Below are positions 10,428 through 18,739 of a stretch of 64,000 nt of DNA, in pieces. Both the position numbers and the translations under genes were made by a program. The notes beneath the pieces were generated by a model, which did no database searches, was not told where the DNA came from, and was given only the letters and a program-made list of their open reading frames with translations. The stretch's first letter is position 1; the number at the start of each line of letters is the position of its first letter. The stretch lies in contig NZ_PTIY01000001.1 of NCBI RefSeq assembly GCF_002934365.1, forward strand, positions 186,001 through 250,000, given 5' to 3'. This stretch comes from Methylobacter tundripaludum. Lineage in GTDB: Bacteria > Pseudomonadota > Gammaproteobacteria > Methylococcales > Methylomonadaceae.

Positions 10428-12721
10428 AATGAACTGTATTTTTCCCGTAAGCGCTGACGAATAACTTCGGCCAGCGTATTAAAAACAAAGGTAAACATAA
10501 ACAGCACCAGGGCCGCTAAGAACAAGACCCGGTAATGCGTACTGCCTACTTCCGATTCCGGCATTTCCACAGCGATATTCGCCGCCAGGGTACGCATACC
10601 CTGAAAAACGCTCAAATCCATTACCGGTGTATTTCCGGTCGCCATTAACACAATCATGGTTTCCCCGACGGCCCGGCCGAAACCGATCATAATGGCGGAA
10701 AAAATCCCCGGACTTGCGGTTAACAGCACCACCCTGATCATGGTTTGCCAAGGCGTAGCGCCCAGCGCCAAAGATCCGACAGTCAAATGCTTCGGGACGC
10801 TGAAAATGGCGTCTTCGGCAATCGAAAAAATAGTCGGGATAACCGCAAAGCCCATCGCTACACCGACGACCAACGCATTGCGCTGGTCGTAACCGATGCC
10901 GAATTCAGCCTTAAACCAGTCGCGCAAGGTGCCGTGAAACAAAAACGTTTCCAACGGTACGCTGACCTTAAAGGCAAACCAGCCGCTCAGCAAAATAACC
11001 GGAACCAATAACGCAGCGTCCCAACCTTCCGAAAGTCTGTGGGCAATGGGCTTGGGTATAAACTGCCAGGCAAAAGCAAACAGCATGACGCCTACAGGAA
11101 TAATCATCAACATAGCGAACAGCCCGGACAGGTGTTCTTCCATAAACGGCGCCAACCAAAGGCCGGCGAGAAAGCCCAAAATAACCGTCGGCAGCGCGCC
11201 CATGATTTCAATCGAGGGTTTCACGTATTGGCGCATCTTCGGCGCCATAAAATAAGCAGTGTAAATCGCCCCCATCAGCGCCAGCGGTATGGCGACCAAC
11301 ATCGCATAAAACGCCGCCTTCAGGGTGCCGAAAACCAATGGCGTTAAGCTGTATTTGGGTTCAAAATCATTATTTGCCGAAGAAGATTGCCAGATGTAAT
11401 CGGGTTTGGGATAGCTTTCATACCAGACTTGCTGCCAAAGCGATCTAATCGAAACCTCGGGATGTTCATTATCGATATGCCAGAAGTGCATTTTGCCGTC
11501 CGCCGACTGCACCAACATCGCATTGGCTCGCGGCGACAACACCGCCGCCGTCGGCAAGGCGCCGCTTATGCGTTCCTTAACCATTTCCCGTTCGGCGGTT
11601 GAATGATAAATGCCCACGATCCCGTCGGCATCTGTCGTCATAAAGCCTTTCCGGCGTTGTTCGGCATTAATTGCAACAACCGCCTTATCGGACACTTTAA
11701 ATGACCTGATTTTTTGCATTGCCGGCCGGTTCAACTTGTCTTTAACCATACTCCATTGCGACACCAGGCCGCTGGAATCGCCTATCATCAGAGAAAGATC
11801 GCCGTTTAAAAAAGCCACGCTGGTGATTTTTTGTCCGGCGCTTACCACATTCTGCTGCTGCCTGATAGCCGGGCTGTTTTTGTCACTGATGTCGAAAAAG
11901 CCCATCTGCCCGTCGTTGCTGATCAGATACAGGTTGGATTCCTCCTTGTCGATTAAAATATCGGCAATATTCGCCGCCGGCTGTTCAAAAATTGAATCCG
12001 TCCGTGTCAATGCCGCTTCCTCGGCAAACAGCGATTGTTCTTTTTGGAAATTGACCAGGCGGATTTTACCGGCGCCCTGCGGCGTATCGGCTGTTTTTAC
12101 GACGATCGTTGTTGCATCATTGCCCGCCTTAACCGCTATTTTCTCCAAGGCCGCACCGGACTCGTCCATCACCAAAGGCTGTTCGCCCAGCGGATATTTA
12201 AGCGACGGAGTAATAACCCGCACGTTGTCAGGGTAAGTAACTTTATATTGATGCTTAACGACAACCGCCCTACCGTCGGATAAACCGTAAATGACCGCAC
12301 CCTCATTGATAGGGCTGCCTTGGGCAAAGCTGGTGATATGCGCCCCCTCGGGGATTGCCACCGCCTGCGTTAACAACGTTTTACCGCTGGCCACCTCAAA
12401 AAACACCACGTGCCCGCTATCGGTAAAACGAGCTCCCACCTCGTTTTGCTCTTCCATTTCCAGCAGCAAGGTGTTGCCTAAAGCCTGCTCCGGCACTGCG
12501 TATTCGCTGACCGGTTGCGCGGTCGCCGAAATAAACAAGGGGTAAACCACATACAGCAAATAAAAGAAAATCAGTACGATAGCGACGATTACACCCAACC
12601 CGCCAACCACGACGCCATAGCGGGCCAAGGCATCTTTAACGAGTCGCCAACGTTGATAAAGCTCACCGGAACTGATTTTTATGGAAGGAGGTTGTTTTGT
12701 AGGGGAGGTTATTTCTGACAT
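10424..12721 (-). CDS. pstC: Phosphate ABC transporter permease PstC, extended form
   Basis: This is a long (765-residue) permease. A membrane span near residues 35-60 is followed by roughly 350 residues rich in beta-strand repeats that resemble a periplasmic propeller. The channel core begins at YSLTPLVFGTLKAAFYAMLV. The EAA loop is SLALGATPWQTMIRVVLLTA, followed by GRAVGETMIVLMATG. Start choice is uncertain. ATG at 12721 (MSEITSPTK) is preferred over an upstream TTG at 12751, though neither has a strong ribosome-binding site. It follows pstS by about 185 bases. Its level may depend on read-through from the pstS promoter. Confidence 0.92.
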   Translation of the reverse strand: MSEITSPTKQPPSIKISSGELYQRWRLVKDALARYGVVVGGLGVIVAIVLIFFYLLYVVYPLFISATAQPVSEYAVPEQALGNTLLLEMEEQNEVGARFTDSGHVVFFEVASGKTLLTQAVAIPEGAHITSFAQGSPINEGAVIYGLSDGRAVVVKHQYKVTYPDNVRVITPSLKYPLGEQPLVMDESGAALEKIAVKAGNDATTIVVKTADTPQGAGKIRLVNFQKEQSLFAEEAALTRTDSIFEQPAANIADILIDKEESNLYLISNDGQMGFFDISDKNSPAIRQQQNVVSAGQKITSVAFLNGDLSLMIGDSSGLVSQWSMVKDKLNRPAMQKIRSFKVSDKAVVAINAEQRRKGFMTTDADGIVGIYHSTAEREMVKERISGALPTAAVLSPRANAMLVQSADGKMHFWHIDNEHPEVSIRSLWQQVWYESYPKPDYIWQSSSANNDFEPKYSLTPLVFGTLKAAFYAMLVAIPLALMGAIYTAYFMAPKMRQYVKPSIEIMGALPTVILGFLAGLWLAPFMEEHLSGLFAMLMIIPVGVMLFAFAWQFIPKPIAHRLSEGWDAALLVPVILLSGWFAFKVSVPLETFLFHGTLRDWFKAEFGIGYDQRNALVVGVAMGFAVIPTIFSIAEDAIFSVPKHLTVGSLALGATPWQTMIRVVLLTASPGIFSAIMIGFGRAVGETMIVLMATGNTPVMDLSVFQGMRTLAANIAVEMPESEVGSTHYRVLFLAALVLFMFTFVFNTLAEVIRQRLREKYSSL

Positions 12722-12905
12722 GCTAAAGAGACTAGAAATTAAATGTGACAATGATATAACAAAAAAAAACGGTCAAGACTCACAAAGCAAATCTGGACCG
12801 CATTTTTGTCCGTTGTTTTTCTTTCTGAGGGGGAAGATAACAACACATTCAGACCGACATCCCTGTCTATGCGTCCTTGCGCAACACTACATCCAATCCT
12901 TAATC

Positions 12906-13889
12906 TTATTTAAGCGTAGCCAGTACCTTGTCGACAACTTTCGCCGGCAGGGGAATATAACCGTCTTTTATGACCACTTGCTGACCTGTTTTTGACAATA
13001 CCATTCTGATAAATTCATTGTCTAACGGCGCCAGCGGTTGGTTCGGCTTCTTGTTGACATAAATATACAAGTAGCGTGTCAACGGATAAGTGCCGGCAAT
13101 TGCATTTTCAGGCGTTGCATCGACAAAAGTCTTGCTGCCCTTCTTTGCCAGAGGCACCATTCTAACGCCTGATGTGGAATATCCCATACCGGAGTAGCCG
13201 ATACCGTTAACCGATGAAGTGACCGACTGCACAACCGATGCAGAACCGGGCTGCTCGTTTACATTGTTTTTAAAGTCGCCTTTGCATAAAGCGTGTTCTT
13301 TAAAGTAACCGTAAGTGCCTGAAACCGAGTTACGGCCGTATAACTGGATGCTCTTTGATCCCCAAGCCGCAACACCTGCATCGCCCCATGATTCAATGCT
13401 TTTTTCGCCGCCGCATTTATTGGTGGAAGAGAAGATCGCATCGACTTGTTCCATGGTCAGACCCTTGACCGGGTTGTCCTTGTTGACAAGAACCGCCAGC
13501 GCATCAACAGCTACCGGAATAGCGGTAGGCTTGTAGCCGTATTTTTCTTCGAAAGCTTCGAGTTCGTCATCCTTCATCTCGCGGCTCATAGGCCCAAGAT
13601 TTGAGGTGCCTTCAGTCAACGCCGGAGGCGCAGTAGAAGAACCCGCAGCCTGAATTTGAATATTTACGTTAGGATAAACGCGGTTGAATTCTTCGGCCCA
13701 AAGCGTCATCAGGTTGGCCAGCGTATCGGAACCGACGCTGGACAAATTGCCTGAAATACCGCTGGCTTTTTGATACTCGGGAACCCCTGCATCAACCGTT
13801 TGCACGGCACCCGCCACACCACTAAACAATGTAGCAACACCAAAACCCATTGCAGCAACCAACGCTTTGGCTTTAAAAGATACTTTCAT
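12906..13889 (-). CDS. pstS: Periplasmic phosphate-binding protein PstS
   Basis: This is the secreted high-affinity phosphate receptor (327 residues) for the Pst transporter. The signal peptide runs to about residue 28, with the probable cleavage at VAGAVQ. Ligand-loop motifs include [48 protein letters not shown] and [17 protein letters not shown]. The start at 13889 (MKVSFKAK) has GAGAG upstream; an in-frame TTG two codons earlier is less likely. It is first gene of the operon and has a Pho box and -10 element. Confidence 0.97.
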   Translation of the reverse strand: MKVSFKAKALVAAMGFGVATLFSGVAGAVQTVDAGVPEYQKASGISGNLSSVGSDTLANLMTLWAEEFNRVYPNVNIQIQAAGSSTAPPALTEGTSNLGPMSREMKDDELEAFEEKYGYKPTAIPVAVDALAVLVNKDNPVKGLTMEQVDAIFSSTNKCGGEKSIESWGDAGVAAWGSKSIQLYGRNSVSGTYGYFKEHALCKGDFKNNVNEQPGSASVVQSVTSSVNGIGYSGMGYSTSGVRMVPLAKKGSKTFVDATPENAIAGTYPLTRYLYIYVNKKPNQPLAPLDNEFIRMVLSKTGQQVVIKDGYIPLPAKVVDKVLATLK

Positions 13890-13921
13890 AATCAACTCTC
13901 AAAATAATTTAAAGTGGCGCT

Positions 13922-13955
13922 ATTATGTAAATAGTATATGACAACAATATTACAG
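13922..13955 (-). promoter_or_regulatory. Pho box and -10 of the pstS promoter
   Basis: On the minus strand CTGTAAT-ATTG-TTGTCAT (13955-13938) is a near-match to the PhoB-binding direct repeat of two 7-mers with a 4-base spacer. CATAAT at 13927-13922 lies 10 bases further on, the spacing expected when PhoB replaces the -35. Start of pstS translation is about 35 bases downstream. This supports PhoB control of the pst operon. Confidence 0.82.
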
Positions 13956-14083
13956 TATAATCTTTTTCATTAATCCATCGTATCGATTCAGGGAGCGCAA
14001 CATCTTCGGTTGACTCTCTTAAGCGCCGCTTAAAACCGCCTCTAATAGGCGCCTTTCGGGCGCCGGCCAATTGATATTCAAAA

Positions 14084-14101
14084 CTGTCATTAAATATTAA
14101 T
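14084..14101 (+). promoter_or_regulatory. Weak Pho box candidate upstream of the CHAD gene
   Basis: CTGTCAT at 14084-14090 is a perfect PhoB half-site, but the second half (TATTAAT) is a poor match. It lies about 40 bases ahead of the CHAD-domain gene. Suggestive only, helped by the divergent pst operon. Confidence 0.3.
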
Positions 14102-14128
14102 ACTACGCAGTTATGATTGAGAGTTCAC

Positions 14129-15706
14129 ATGTCAGACTACTCCTGCACCCGTTCCGTGGCAAATATGTCCTTACAATTTGAATTTCCCGTCAATTTAACC
14201 GCCGAACAATTTATCGCTAAATTAAGTCATGAAGCAGGAACGCAACTCGCGTCAACGCAGACTTCCAGCAAAACCTACTATGACAGCTTTGACTGGCGTT
14301 TATATTCAAACGACATCACTTGCGAGTTTAATCGGACAAAAACCGCCTCATCCTTAACACTAAGATCGATTAAAAATGCTCGGCTTATCGCTACCTCGCC
14401 GCTTAAGAAAGTCCCTTTATTCGGCAAAGAATTCGAACCGGGAACAATCCGCGACACCCTGGAGCCGTTACTGGAAATGCGCGCATTATTAGCCGTTTGC
14501 ACACTGGACTATGAAATTTATCATCTCAACATCATTAATGAAGATGAAAAAACCATACTCCGGCTGATAGTCGAAGAATACGGCCATTTCAATAACCGCG
14601 CCCTGCTGCAACCGGTAAAAGGCTACGACAAGGCGGCCGAACACATCACCGGGCTATTGACCGGCACACTGGGATTAACCGCCACCGAAGAACCCGTCCT
14701 GCTAAAAGCCTTGCAATTCCAGGGGCGCAAACCTAAAGATTATTCATCAAAATTGAATATCAACCTGGACCCGGACATGCGCGCCGATATTGCCGCAAAA
14801 TATATCTACAGCCACCTGCTAAAAGCCATTAAAGCCAACGAGCAGGGCACGATTGCCGATACCGACAGCGAATTCTTGCACGACTTTAGGGTTGCGGTCA
14901 GAAGAACCCGCGCCGGACTCAGCCAGATCAAAGGCATATTGCCCGACAACATTAACGCCTATTATGTTGATTTTTTCTCCTGGCTGGGCCAGATCACCGG
15001 ACCGGCAAGAGATTTGGATGTTTATCTGCTGAATTTTGACCGTTATAAAAGCAGCCTGCCTATTTCTATCAGGGAAGACCTCAATCCTTTATACGATTTT
15101 CTACTCGCCAAACAGCAGAAAACCCAGAAAGAGCTGGCAAAAAAACTGCAATCGGACAAGTACCTGTCCACCTTATCCGAGTGGGAGCAGTATCTTAAAG
15201 AGCCCTCGTACAAAAAAATGCTTGAGCAAAATGCCAAGCTGAGCATTAAAGAACTCGCCGACCGGAGAATATGGAAAGTTTTCAGCCGCGTGTTGCAGGA
15301 AGGCGATGCGATTACCGGCTCGTCACCCGCCGAAGCCCTACATGATTTAAGAAAATCCTGTAAAAAGCTGCGCTATTTGATAGAGTTTTTCCAAAGCCTT
15401 TATCCCGAGCAGCAAATAAAACACCTGATTAAGCACCTGAAAGGACTTCAGGAGGTTTTGGGCGACTTTCAGGACTACGCCGTTCAGGAACATAATCTAA
15501 AACTGTTCAGCGAAGAAATGATGGCGCTTAACCTCCCCGCCAATACTTTTTTAGCCATGGGCGTGTTAATTCAGGATCTTGATAGCCATAGAGACAGGGC
15601 CCGCCAAGACTTCGCGTCGAGGTTTGAAGATTTTAAGCAGGAGGAAAACCGGGCTACATTCAAATTGCTGTTCGCTCCGGCAAAATCTCACAATCATCCT
15701 CATTAA
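14129..15706 (+). CDS. CYTH-like/CHAD domain protein
   Basis: A 525-residue protein. The first 210 residues look like a CYTH (triphosphate tunnel) fold, with YYDSFDWRLYSNDITCEFNR and SLTLRSIKNARL. The usual N-terminal ExExK motif is replaced by LQFEFPV, so catalysis is doubtful. The rest is a CHAD domain of two helical halves with the conserved histidines and basic residues: SEFLHDFRVAVRRTRAGLSQ and EALHDLRKSCKKLRYLIEFF. CHAD domains bind polyphosphate. The gene is divergent from pstS, which fits a role in phosphate storage. Start at ATG 14129 is preceded by GAGAG; a TTG four codons earlier is possible. Confidence 0.85.
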   Translation: MSDYSCTRSVANMSLQFEFPVNLTAEQFIAKLSHEAGTQLASTQTSSKTYYDSFDWRLYSNDITCEFNRTKTASSLTLRSIKNARLIATSPLKKVPLFGKEFEPGTIRDTLEPLLEMRALLAVCTLDYEIYHLNIINEDEKTILRLIVEEYGHFNNRALLQPVKGYDKAAEHITGLLTGTLGLTATEEPVLLKALQFQGRKPKDYSSKLNINLDPDMRADIAAKYIYSHLLKAIKANEQGTIADTDSEFLHDFRVAVRRTRAGLSQIKGILPDNINAYYVDFFSWLGQITGPARDLDVYLLNFDRYKSSLPISIREDLNPLYDFLLAKQQKTQKELAKKLQSDKYLSTLSEWEQYLKEPSYKKMLEQNAKLSIKELADRRIWKVFSRVLQEGDAITGSSPAEALHDLRKSCKKLRYLIEFFQSLYPEQQIKHLIKHLKGLQEVLGDFQDYAVQEHNLKLFSEEMMALNLPANTFLAMGVLIQDLDSHRDRARQDFASRFEDFKQEENRATFKLLFAPAKSHNHPH

Positions 15707-15846
15707 GCGTGGAATACATCTATCCGATATTATTGTATTATTTAGACGTGGCGTTATTTTCAGCATGGGCCGTTCTGGTATCTTAACACCGGAAATAACC
15801 GTTTTTTAAACTGACATCCGATCAAACTATATTAAGGTTAAACATT

Positions 15847-16149
15847 ATGAGTAAATGCAAGTTGATAATAGGTCTTTTATTGGTCATGTTGATTGCCGGT
15901 TGCGCCGGAGGGGCTAAACATGAAAGTACCGGGGAATATATAGATGACGCGGTGCTGACTACCAAGGTTAACACGTCAATATTGGGCGATTCCAGGCTTA
16001 AACTGCTGCAAATCAACGTTGAAACTTTCAAAGGCGTTGTGCAGCTGAGTGGGTTTGTTGATTCCGCTGCCGCCGCCGCCAGAGCGGTGGAACTTGCAAG
16101 AACGGTTAAAGGCGTTAAGTCGGTTAATAACAGCTTAATTGTGAAATAA
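15847..16149 (+). CDS. BON-domain lipoprotein (OsmY-like)
   Basis: This 100-residue protein has a lipoprotein signal ending in the lipobox LIAGC (Cys about residue 19). It then has one BON domain: DDAVLTTKVNTSILGDSRLK, then VVQLSGFVDS and a C-terminal VKSVNNSLIVK. BON domains are thought to bind phospholipid or the envelope. The single-domain form and lipobox predict an outer-membrane-facing periplasmic protein. It lies alone after the CHAD gene. The specific role is unknown. Confidence 0.85.
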   Translation: MSKCKLIIGLLLVMLIAGCAGGAKHESTGEYIDDAVLTTKVNTSILGDSRLKLLQINVETFKGVVQLSGFVDSAAAAARAVELARTVKGVKSVNNSLIVK

Positions 16150-16218
16150 TTGTGTAGGTCGGATGACTCCTGCAAGGATGCGGGAGTACAAACTGATCCC
16201 GGTTTAATCGGTCTTACA

Positions 16219-16545
16219 TCAGGCTAACGCCAGCTCATGCTCGTCCAATGCAAATCTTGATATAACGGCCGCCTCGGCCGCTTCAACCTGTTGACGCGCC
16301 CCGGCAACGGTTCCTTCGCCGCTCTCGGTTGACGTTCCAGACGCGATTCCACTTTCTGCATTCATGCAATCGTCGGCAACCGCTCCCGCGGCCATGCCGT
16401 CGTCACTTTGCCCATACAGATACAACAGCTCCATAATTTCAGCGCTCAGAGCAAAATCAAAGTTGGCGCTAAGTTCGTCGAGTCCGGTATCGTGTACGGG
16501 TAAAAACTGCTGCGCCTTGGCCGCCACCCAATTGATAATCATCAA
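16219..16545 (-). CDS. Acidic small protein of unknown function
   Basis: This is a 108-residue acidic, alanine-rich open frame starting MMIINWVAAKAQQF. The start codon has AAGG seven bases upstream, which is the main reason to believe it. The middle is low complexity (SGIASGTSTESGEGTVAGAR). There are no motifs, signal peptide or membrane spans. Its neighbours (a BON lipoprotein and the mobile-element repeats) give no functional hint. It could be a real orphan or a chance frame. Confidence 0.4.
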   Translation of the reverse strand: MMIINWVAAKAQQFLPVHDTGLDELSANFDFALSAEIMELLYLYGQSDDGMAAGAVADDCMNAESGIASGTSTESGEGTVAGARQQVEAAEAAVISRFALDEHELALA

Positions 16546-16681
16546 ATTGCCTTTTCATTTTGTTAAGTTCCACTGATTATGCAATATTCCAATTAAATTT
16601 ATGTGACAGTTACAAGACAATAAGATGACATTAAAGTTTCAACGCCTCAGCTGAATTCATAAACCTAGAAAAATCATTTCG

Positions 16682-16800
16682 TCCACGAAAAACACCAAAA
16701 TTTCAAAGAGTTATCAAGTCGCGGCTCGTCACCCAAAGGGTGAGCTACTAAATAACTATAGCGTTTCGTTTTGTTTCGTGTCTTTCGTACTTTTCGTGGA
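16682..16800. repeat. CCACGAAA inverted-repeat element (copy A)
   Basis: TCCACGAAAA at 16682 pairs with TTTTCGTGGA ending at 16800, giving a palindromic element of 119 bases. Outside it the sequence AAACTGCGGTTTTTAGG resembles the flank of the related element at 27808-27925. With the element at 16881-17024 it accounts for most of the 476-base gap between the small acidic gene and ureG, in which I see no gene. Confidence 0.7.
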
Positions 16801-16880
16801 TAAACTGCGGTTTTTAGGATAAAGGTAAACTGTACGAAGGAACGGACGATTTTAGCGGTGCGAAATATGTTCGGCGCGCT

Positions 16881-17024
16881 TAAGTAACCGTTCAAAAGTC
16901 TTTTAAACATTTTTTACTCACCACGAAGGACACGAAGTTAACTATTTTTCTTCGTGATCTTCGTGGTAAATAAGGAGACAAGTGGTTTTTTCATTTTGTT
17001 AAAAAACTTTTGGCTACCTACTTA
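16881..17024. mobile_element. MITE-like element, copy B (3' end of ureG)
   Basis: A 144-base element bounded by TA at both ends, with imperfect terminal inverted repeats (TAAGTA, then AAAAGTCTTTTAA near the left end and its complement near the right). Internally CCACGAAGGACACGAAG pairs with CTTCGTGATCTTCGTGG. It is about 93% identical by eye to 31834-31986, in the same orientation. Its right TA falls within the TAA stop codon of ureG. Removing the element would leave TAA intact. No transposase is encoded. The TA ends suggest mobilisation by an IS630/Tc1-type transposase. Confidence 0.75.
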
Positions 17025-17633
17025 ATCCAGCATTCCCGCCTGAATAATAAAATCTTCAACCGCTTTAAGGCCTTCCCGGCTCTTCAAATTGGTAAATACA
17101 AACGGCCGTTCTCCGCGCATCTTGCGCGCATCGCGGTCCATAACCTCCAGAGACGCACCGACATAAGGCGCCAGATCGATCTTGTTGATAACCAGCAAGT
17201 CCGAACGGGTAATTCCGGGGCCGCCTTTGCGCGGTATCTTGTCGCCTGCCGACACATCGATCACGTAAATCGTCAGATCGGCCAGTTCAGGGCTGAAGGT
17301 CGCACTGAGATTATCGCCGCCGCTTTCGACCATGATAAAGTCGAGATTTTCAAACTTCATGCTTAATTCATCGACCGCCGCCAGATTCATCGACGCATCC
17401 TCCCGGATAGCGGTATGCGGGCAGCCGCCGGTCTCCACACCCAAGATGCGTTCTTCCGGCAGCGCCTGGCTGCGGATCAAAAACTGCTGGTCTTCCTTGG
17501 TATAAATGTCATTGGTCACCACGCCGATTTCAAAATTGTCGCGCATTTGCTTGCACAACGCATCGACCAAAGCCGTTTTACCGGAACCAACCGGGCCGCC
17601 GATACCTACTCTTAATATTTGTTTAGCACTCAT
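17022..17633 (-). CDS. ureG: Urease accessory GTPase UreG
   Basis: UreG (203 residues) is the SIMIBI-class GTPase that powers nickel delivery to urease. The P-loop is [15 protein letters not shown]. The nickel-binding CPH motif is [15 protein letters not shown], followed by [18 protein letters not shown] and the base-recognition NKID ([12 protein letters not shown]). Length is normal. It is last gene of the ureD-A-B-C-E-F-G cluster, 8 bases after ureF. Its stop codon overlaps the boundary of the mobile element at 16881-17024. Confidence 0.98.
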   Translation of the reverse strand: MSAKQILRVGIGGPVGSGKTALVDALCKQMRDNFEIGVVTNDIYTKEDQQFLIRSQALPEERILGVETGGCPHTAIREDASMNLAAVDELSMKFENLDFIMVESGGDNLSATFSPELADLTIYVIDVSAGDKIPRKGGPGITRSDLLVINKIDLAPYVGASLEVMDRDARKMRGERPFVFTNLKSREGLKAVEDFIIQAGMLD

Positions 17634-17641
17634 ATAATCCC

Positions 17642-18316
17642 TCAGGAACGAAATAATCTGGAATACTGCATTTCATGCCGGCTGCTGGCTAAAGCCAAGC
17701 CAAACGCGCTACCGCCGATGTCATGATCGGCAATGCTGAGCGCCTCGTCAGCTAAAGCCGGAATTTTACCGGCCAAATCGGTCAACAACCGTTGCCCGGC
17801 GACTTGTCCCAACGGCACCAGCTTGACCGCGCATAACACCTGGTTCTCCAACCAGCTCCACAAATAACCGATGACTGTTTCGCGTTTGGGAACGCCCCAG
17901 TTCACAGCGGCAAAAGCGAATACCGTAGCCAGCGTGGTTTCGGGTTTGCGTATCCAGGGCTGCATACCGTCAATCACCAATGAATCCAGCAGCCGCGCCA
18001 AGGCTTGGCCGGTGTGCCGGTCTTCGGCCCTTAATTCGGAAGTCTCCCGGCAGGCAATCAGGGTTCCGCTCCAATATTCAACCCGTTCAACATCGCCGCA
18101 TTCCCAGGCGTCGTAAAGCCGCGCCAATATCGGCAGATCGACACGCGCCAAACAAATCGCCATCAAGCCGTTAAGCCATTCGCCGGTATCGCTTGCATTG
18201 CTTATCCAGCCATCGTCGACCGCGCGCTCCAGGCCTTGCGAATAACAGTACATGCCTATCGGCAAGCCGGGGCTGACCAGTTGCAGCAAACGCAATAAGG
18301 CCAGATCAGTGACCAT
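17642..18316 (-). CDS. ureF: Urease accessory protein UreF
   Basis: UreF (224 residues) is the helical scaffold that recruits UreG to the apo-urease/UreD complex. It begins [20 protein letters not shown] with the conserved [10 protein letters not shown] next, and the C-terminal part contains [13 protein letters not shown]. The start at 18316 overlaps the last codons of ureE by 11 bases; upstream in-frame codons would extend it further into ureE and are less likely. Confidence 0.95.
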   Translation of the reverse strand: MVTDLALLRLLQLVSPGLPIGMYCYSQGLERAVDDGWISNASDTGEWLNGLMAICLARVDLPILARLYDAWECGDVERVEYWSGTLIACRETSELRAEDRHTGQALARLLDSLVIDGMQPWIRKPETTLATVFAFAAVNWGVPKRETVIGYLWSWLENQVLCAVKLVPLGQVAGQRLLTDLAGKIPALADEALSIADHDIGGSAFGLALASSRHEMQYSRLFRS

Positions 18317-18737
18317 GGCCGTGGTACGCGCCCTGCTCCGGTTCGAAAGGCAACACTTCATGGCTGACCGTCAAGCCCAGCCCTTCCAGCATATGATCCA
18401 GCACGTGATCGGTCAGGAAGCGAAGCTCGCCCGGCAGAATCTGCAACGCGACATGGCGGTTGCCCAAGTGATAACAAGCCTTGGCGAAGTGTAGCGCGTC
18501 ATCGGTGCGCACCACCGATAGCGGCTCCGGCGCCGCATCGACCAGCACCCGGTAACGGTCGGGGCCGGTCAGCACCGAGCCTTTGCGCAGCACTTGGCCG
18601 CGCGGCAAAAACAGCCCGATTTTTGCGCCGCTGTCGGTTTTTAGCAGCAGGCGGCTTTTCTGGCGCGATTCATACGGCAACGTGATCACATCGTCCGGGG
18701 CGGTCTCCAATGGAGCCAGTTCAGTCAATTTCAGCAT
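18306..18737 (-). CDS. ureE: Urease nickel metallochaperone UreE
   Basis: UreE (143 residues) binds nickel and hands it to UreG. It has the N-terminal substrate-like domain (residues 1-70) and the metal-binding domain with AKACYHLGNRHVALQILPGE and DHVLDHMLEGLGL. It ends with a short histidine tail (YHGHGH), shorter than in Klebsiella. The start ATG at 18737 lies just after the ureC stop (TGATTATG), in a T-rich stretch with no clear ribosome-binding site, so translational coupling to ureC is likely. Confidence 0.95.
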   Translation of the reverse strand: MLKLTELAPLETAPDDVITLPYESRQKSRLLLKTDSGAKIGLFLPRGQVLRKGSVLTGPDRYRVLVDAAPEPLSVVRTDDALHFAKACYHLGNRHVALQILPGELRFLTDHVLDHMLEGLGLTVSHEVLPFEPEQGAYHGHGH

Positions 18738-18739
18738 AA

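Noticed and set aside
16150-16218. tRNA or small RNA gene
   Set aside because: No cloverleaf pairing or conserved T-loop sequence could be found here or in the other gaps inspected.
16881-17024. Transposase or full insertion sequence
   Set aside because: Only 144 bases with no coding frame; a non-autonomous element fits better.
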